10,915 nucleotides of DNA from Cyclostephanos tholiformis (lineage: Eukaryota; Bacillariophyta; Thalassiosirophyceae; Thalassiosirales; Thalassiosiraceae), in contig JALLPB010002822.1 in assembly GCA_036939975.1 (NCBI GenBank), forward strand, positions 1-10,915. Direction: 5' to 3'. Of this stretch, positions 8,148 through 10,915 are shown one piece after another (within the stretch, counting starts at the first letter, position 1; every line of letters begins with the position of its first letter). The translations under genes were made by a program, and so were the position numbers. The notes under the pieces are model-generated. The model had not been told where the DNA came from. It ran no database searches and saw nothing but the letters and a program-made list of their open reading frames with translations.

Positions 8148-8202
8148 GATTGATTAATTAATTAATTAATTAATTAATTAATTAATTAATTAATTAATTA
8201 AT
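8148..8202 (+). repeat. (ATTA)n microsatellite
   Basis: GATTGATT leads into about twelve perfect ATTA units (8153-8202). Non-LTR retrotransposons often end in short tandem repeats made during target-primed reverse transcription, so this could be the 3' tail of the preceding segment. The tract contains TAA in every frame, so no coding sequence crosses it. Confidence 0.95.
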
Positions 8203-8227
8203 CAAAATATTAATACCGATAAAAGTT

Positions 8228-9032
8228 TTGTTGGGGCCCCCTCTGCCGGGGGGTTGTGGGACCTTCTCCATTGCAATCTGGAACATTAGGAGCGGTCGGG
8301 GAATGGAGTTGGTGGCAGCAGTCAAGGGGCTGTGCCAAATGGGCGTCGGCTGCGTGGTCTTAACAGAAGTTCACATCAAGGTATCAGGTGACCTTGTCGA
8401 AGGCGGCGAGTCCACATCAGGGGGGGATTGTCCTGATATGGAGAGAATCAGAGGACCAGGGCTTTTTGGTTGAGGCAGTGAATATTGTCTCCCTGAACAT
8501 CCTGACTTTCCAGCTCATCACGGGGGAGGAGCGATTCTTTTTAATAGGAGCATACACCCCCCCTGCTGACATGACGGGGGTGGATGCCCTTTGTGCCGCC
8601 TGTGCTAAGTGCTCTCAGAACTGTAAGCCCATGTTGCTAGGGGACTTGAATTTTGACTTCCAGGCCCCACAAACCAAGCAGGAGGAGATCATTGCAGATC
8701 TCTTTGATGAGATGAATCTCATCAATGTGATCAGCAAATACGTTCAATGATGTGGTCGAGGACAGGGAAGAGGAGCGCAATGGACCTGGTGACAACAAAG
8801 GGGGGGACACTGGCATTAATCTCAGCCAGATTATTGCATGGCGAGGGAGACAGATGTGAAGCATTTCCACAATGTGGCGTTTTGGCAGCCCAGGATCTAT
8901 GATTTGGACCACTGGGCCATCATTGAATCCATTTGGAGAGGGAAGATTGACAAACTCGAGCAATACCGCAAGAGCAGCCAAACTTTCCTCCTGCAACTCC
9001 CCCCTGTGGAGGAGCAGGATGTGCAAACATGA
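8228..9032 (+). pseudogene. LINE AP-type endonuclease domain, decayed
   Basis: The endonuclease would nick target DNA to prime reverse transcription. The first frame gives FSIAIWNIRSGRGMELV (catalytic Asn) and CVVLTEVHIK (catalytic Glu). Near 8380 the frame changes and reads LSKAASPHQGGIVLIWRESE, RFFLIGAYTPP (conserved Tyr), KPMLLGDLNFDF (Asp and Asn) and IADLFDEMNLINVISKYVQ. Stops at 8748 (TGA), 8790 (TGA) and 8817 (TAA) interrupt the same frame, which still reads SQPDYCMARETDVKHFHNVA and YDLDHWAII, carrying the late Asp and the catalytic His. It ends in QLPPVEEQDVQT before TGA 9030-9032. The key residues of the exonuclease-endonuclease-phosphatase fold are all visible; only the frame is lost. 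No ATG start is visible; the start given is just where the frame opens. Confidence 0.88.
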
Positions 9033-9411
9033 CTTTTCAGGGAATTGCGGACTACTTGCAAGGAGGATGTGCAAACAAGGCATCAGCACAGCAACTGGAT
9101 CTCTGAAGAGAGATGGCGGCTAATTGCTCACCAGGTGATGCTCCACCACAGTGGCCACCTGTGTCAAACAGGGGGGTGTTGCATGTATTGCCAAATCGGC
9201 ACGTCACTTTGTAGGTACCGCGCTGCCCACACGGAATGGGTTGGAACTCTCATCGAGTCTGAACTCATGGGGGGGAATGTTCAGGAGGCCTTTCACCATC
9301 TGAAGGGATGGTATAGGGCCATGTCAGAAATGCAGGTGAAGCCGTGCTACCACACTATGGAGCATCAGACTTTGGAGAGAGTTGACTTGTATGTGAGGAG
9401 GTTGTAACCGG
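9033..9411 (+). pseudogene. LINE linker between endonuclease and reverse transcriptase
   Basis: This continues the endonuclease frame: LFRELRTTCKEDVQTRHQHS, NWISEERWRLIAHQV, a Cys-rich stretch (CQTGGCCMYCQIGTSLC), RAAHTEWVGTLIESEL, VQEAFHHLKGWYRAMSEMQV and KPCYHTMEHQTLERVDLYV, then TAA at 9405-9407. The frame remains readable after the stop (PGDSLPIIV) into the duplicated segment. HHLKGWYRA is a conserved block in the connector of this LINE family. I recognise no separate catalytic domain. The phrase GGATGTGCAAACA occurs at both about 9018 and 9065. Confidence 0.75.
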
Positions 9412-9669
9412 GTGACTCTCTCCCAATTATTGTCGAAAAGATCAAAATCAATGATGACACCCCATTGGACGAGGAGATACTGATTGCCACCAGCAAGCTG
9501 TTGAAGAGCCGCATGGCAGGAGCCTCCAGGATGAGGACCAAGCACGTCAAAGAGTGGCTTCAGAACATCTGCCATGAGGAAGACTCCGAGTGTTTAGGAG
9601 GCAGCCCTGGTGATGGGGTCCATTGGCGCCATTTCACCCAGTTGGTCCAAGCGGCCTGGACTCATGGCA
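9412..9669 (+). repeat. tandem duplication, unit A (258 bp) in LINE connector
   Basis: This unit begins GTGACTCTCTCCCAATTATT and ends CTGGACTCATGGCA. It encodes SLPIIVEKIKINDDTPLDEE, KSRMAGASRMRTKHVKEWLQ and HWRHFTQLVQAAWTHG, the stretch just before the reverse transcriptase fingers. Its length, 258 bp, is exactly 86 codons. It reads in the same frame as the upstream linker and has no stop of its own, so it is the better preserved of the two units. Confidence 0.92.
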
Positions 9670-9926
9670 GTGACCCTCTCCCAATTATTGTCAAAGGATC
9701 AAAATCAATGACAACGCCCCACTGGATGAGGAGATACTGATTAGTGCCAGCAAGCTGTTGAAGGGCTGCATGGCAGGAGCCTCCAGGATGAGGACCAAGC
9801 ACATCAAAGAGTGACTTCAGAACATCCGCCACGAGGAAGACTCTGAGTGGTTAGGTGGCAGCCCTGGCGATGGGGACCATTGGCGCCTTTTCACCCAGTT
9901 GGTCCAAGTTGCCTGGACTCATGGCA
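9670..9926 (+). repeat. tandem duplication, unit B (257 bp), leads into reverse transcriptase
   Basis: This follows unit A with no gap and matches it at about 90% (some 25 mismatches by hand count, mostly transitions, plus one missing base near 9692). The missing base shifts the frame, and all downstream reverse transcriptase lies in this new frame. The TGG (Trp) of unit A's KEWLQ is TGA here (9812-9814). Unit B then continues WTHGKIPRQL directly into the polymerase, so it holds the original position relative to reverse transcriptase. Confidence 0.92.
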
Positions 9927-10635
9927 AGATCCCCCGCCAGCTCCTTTGGATCACATTCGTCCTGATCCCCAAGGGCAGGGGGGACTACCGTGGCATCGGG
10001 CTCTTGGAACCCATCTGGAAGGTGATTGAATGGATCATCAATCACTGACTAGATGCATTTGACCTACAAGACAGCCTTCACGGCTGCCACAACAAATGCA
10101 GCATGGGGATGGCCATCATCAAAGCCAAGTTGGTGCAACAGCTTGGGTACCTTGAGCTGAAGCCCTTCTATGGCGTGTTTCTTGACCTACAGAAGGCATT
10201 TGATGCTATTGATGGGGAGAGGTACATCCTCATTTTGGAGGGTTATGGCACTGGACCTCGACTTGTTTGCCTAGTCCGAACATTTTGGCGGGATGCTATT
10301 ATGGTGTGTCAGGCCTCGGGTTACTATGGCACAGCATTCAAGGCCTGCCGTGGTGTCACCCAGGGAAGGCCGCTATCAGCCAAACTCTTCAATATATTAG
10401 TTGATGCGGTTGTAAGGGAGTGGCCCCACCAGTTGTGGGAGGGCAGACAGTATGAGGAGGACAAGCTCCCTGAGATGATGGCAATGTTTTTTGCTATCTT
10501 CTACGTTGATGATGCATATATTGCATCATGAGATGCGGGATTTCTTCAACACACACTTGATGCCCTTGTTAAGCTCTTGTCAGCTTACAGACAAGCACGT
10601 CCAAGACCCTGACTATGATCTGCACCCCCGGATGA
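9927..10635 (+). pseudogene. LINE reverse transcriptase domain, YVDD intact, stops inside
   Basis: It would copy element RNA at the nicked target. The frame from unit B continues KIPRQLLWITFVLIPKGRGD and YRGIGLLEPIWKVIEWIINH, then TGA 10046-10048, LDAFDLQDSLHGCH, and an open run with KPFYGVFLDLQKAFDAID (first catalytic Asp), GPRLVCLVRTFWRDAIMVCQ, ACRGVTQGRPLSAKLFNILV, DAVVREW and FFAIFYVDDAYIAS (catalytic Asp pair at 10508-10513). TGA at 10529-10531 follows, with readable DAGFLQHTLDALVKLL beyond. After a frame change, TSKTLTMICTPG ends at TGA 10633-10635. The palm motifs are in standard LINE order (RVT_1 type). The ATG at 10103 lies inside the domain and is not a true start. A few residues between KLL and TSKT are probably deleted. 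Confidence 0.92.
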
Positions 10636-10719
10636 ATCAGAACACAGCCAGCTACCGCCAGAATCTTATTGGCAAATGCAGCATGGGTGAGTAACGGCTT
10701 TGGAGTGGAACTCTTGTGA
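10636..10719 (+). pseudogene. LINE region between polymerase and zinc finger, frame-scrambled
   Basis: Readable protein here switches frame at short intervals: IRTQPA in the frame of TICTPG-type text, then SYRQNLIGKC, then ALEWNS, before the finger frame begins. A TGA at 10717-10719 sits immediately before HECRQCG. I assign no domain; it is a decayed connector. Confidence 0.45.
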
Positions 10720-10915
10720 CATGAATGCAGGCAGTGTGGGAAGGTATTGCAGGCAAATTCCCTCAGCCACCATCTGGCTGATGTCCATGACATCTACCAG
10801 CAGGCAGTGGTAGCCAAAGAGCAGCTTGAAGTATGCCCACCTGTCCTGTATATGGTAAACCAAGTACTCTACCCTGGTGCCTTAGCTTGCCCATACCCAG
10901 GATGCGAAGGCCACT
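10720..10915 (+). pseudogene. LINE C-terminal zinc-finger region, cut by window edge
   Basis: The frame after TGA 10717-10719 reads HECRQCGKVLQANSLSHHLA, DVHDIYQQAVVAKEQLEVCP and then CPYPGCEGH at the window edge. The pair C-x2-C with His about 11 residues on and another 5 after it (CRQC ... HHLADVH) is a C2H2-like finger. CPYPGC may start a second one. Cys/His motifs after reverse transcriptase are common in LINEs and are thought to bind nucleic acid. The frame is open to the end of the window, so the element continues to the right. Confidence 0.78.

Larger units (their letters stand above)
8203..10915 (+). mobile_element. non-LTR (LINE-type) retrotransposon, partial, runs off the window
   Basis: Endonuclease, linker, reverse transcriptase and a C-terminal zinc finger occur in the order of an APE-type LINE second ORF. 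Wording such as WNIRSGR, GDLNFDF, HLKGWYRA, RGIGLLEPIWK, FLDLQKAFDAID and FYVDDAYIAS matches a family I associate with diatoms. No ORF1-like protein lies upstream: the endonuclease begins only about 25-60 bp after the microsatellite and no ATG precedes WNIRS in its frame, so the copy is probably 5'-truncated. It is GC-richer than the copia part, so its history or codon preference differs. It is dead, with about ten in-frame stops, several frame changes and an internal duplication. The 3' end is beyond the window. Confidence 0.9.

Noticed and set aside
8148..8202. CRISPR-like or regulatory repeat array
   Set aside because: It is a plain four-base microsatellite without spacers.
8637..9089. 150-codon minus-strand open stretch opposite the LINE endonuclease
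   Set aside because: The plus strand encodes clear endonuclease motifs; the antisense reading is low-complexity Leu/Pro/Ser text produced by GC-rich codons.
9412..9926. Two separate LINE insertions rather than a tandem duplication
   Set aside because: The units abut exactly, upstream sequence enters unit A in frame, and reverse transcriptase follows unit B, so this is one element with an internal duplication.
9324..10045. Minus-strand open stretches in the LINE (9324-9575, 9365-9550, 9851-10045)
   Set aside because: They are shadows of the duplicated connector and the reverse transcriptase start.
1..10915. A recoded genetic code (TAA as Gln, TGA as sense) that would leave these genes intact
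   Set aside because: TAA does fall at Gln positions, but TGA falls at Arg positions and once at a Trp position, which no single code explains, and real frameshifts and deletions also break the genes.
1..10915. Programmed frameshifting between gag, pol and LINE segments
   Set aside because: Frame changes occur at many unrelated places, some clearly from indels seen against the other copy, with no slippery site and structure repeated at domain borders.

Overview
This window is a stack of decayed retrotransposons, with no host gene that I can support. Two signals point to a diatom (or a close stramenopile) nuclear genome. The Ty1/copia Pol has the wording I associate with diatom CoDi-type elements, such as IDFILAFPQADLDVPVYMEL, SCIFGKAHRKPW, AHHQNGIVE and STKQQLADILTKP. 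The non-LTR element has an EN-RT polyprotein (WNIRSGR, GDLNFDF, FLDLQKAFDAID, RGVTQG, FYVDDAYIAS, then a CxxC...H...H finger) of a type I also associate with diatoms. This is family recognition by eye, not a database result.

Layout. Positions 1-1139 hold the 3' part of a first copia copy: an RT/RNase H remnant broken by a stop, an 11-bp deletion and a 407-bp deletion, then a polypurine tract and a putative short LTR (1042-1139). That LTR also appears to be the 5' LTR of a second, nearly full-length copia copy (1042-7923), with gag (1176-2797), an unassigned linker (2798-3749), protease (3750-4190), integrase (4191-5735), linker (5736-6311), reverse transcriptase (6312-7265), RNase H (7266-7853), a polypurine tract and 36 bp of 3' LTR. 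The two copies are about 93% identical where they overlap (hand alignment). The arrangement is pol-LTR-gag-pol-LTR, head to tail.

At about 7924 homology to the LTR ends and base composition rises in GC. A 224-bp stretch I cannot assign is followed by an (ATTA)n tract (8148-8202). From 8203 a non-LTR (LINE-type) element runs off the right edge: AP endonuclease, linker, an imperfect 258-bp tandem duplication, reverse transcriptase and a C-terminal zinc finger.

All coding regions are pseudogenes. Reading frames change repeatedly and about 22 in-frame stops interrupt recognisable protein. Those stops are TGA or TAA with no TAG. Wherever an intact partner is present in the window, the stop is a C>T or G>A change. 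Catalytic Asp codons read as Asn in protease and integrase (copy 2) and in reverse transcriptase (copy 1). This looks like transition-driven decay, as expected for methylated transposons. I found no tRNA, rRNA, CRISPR array, operon or convincing host ORF.
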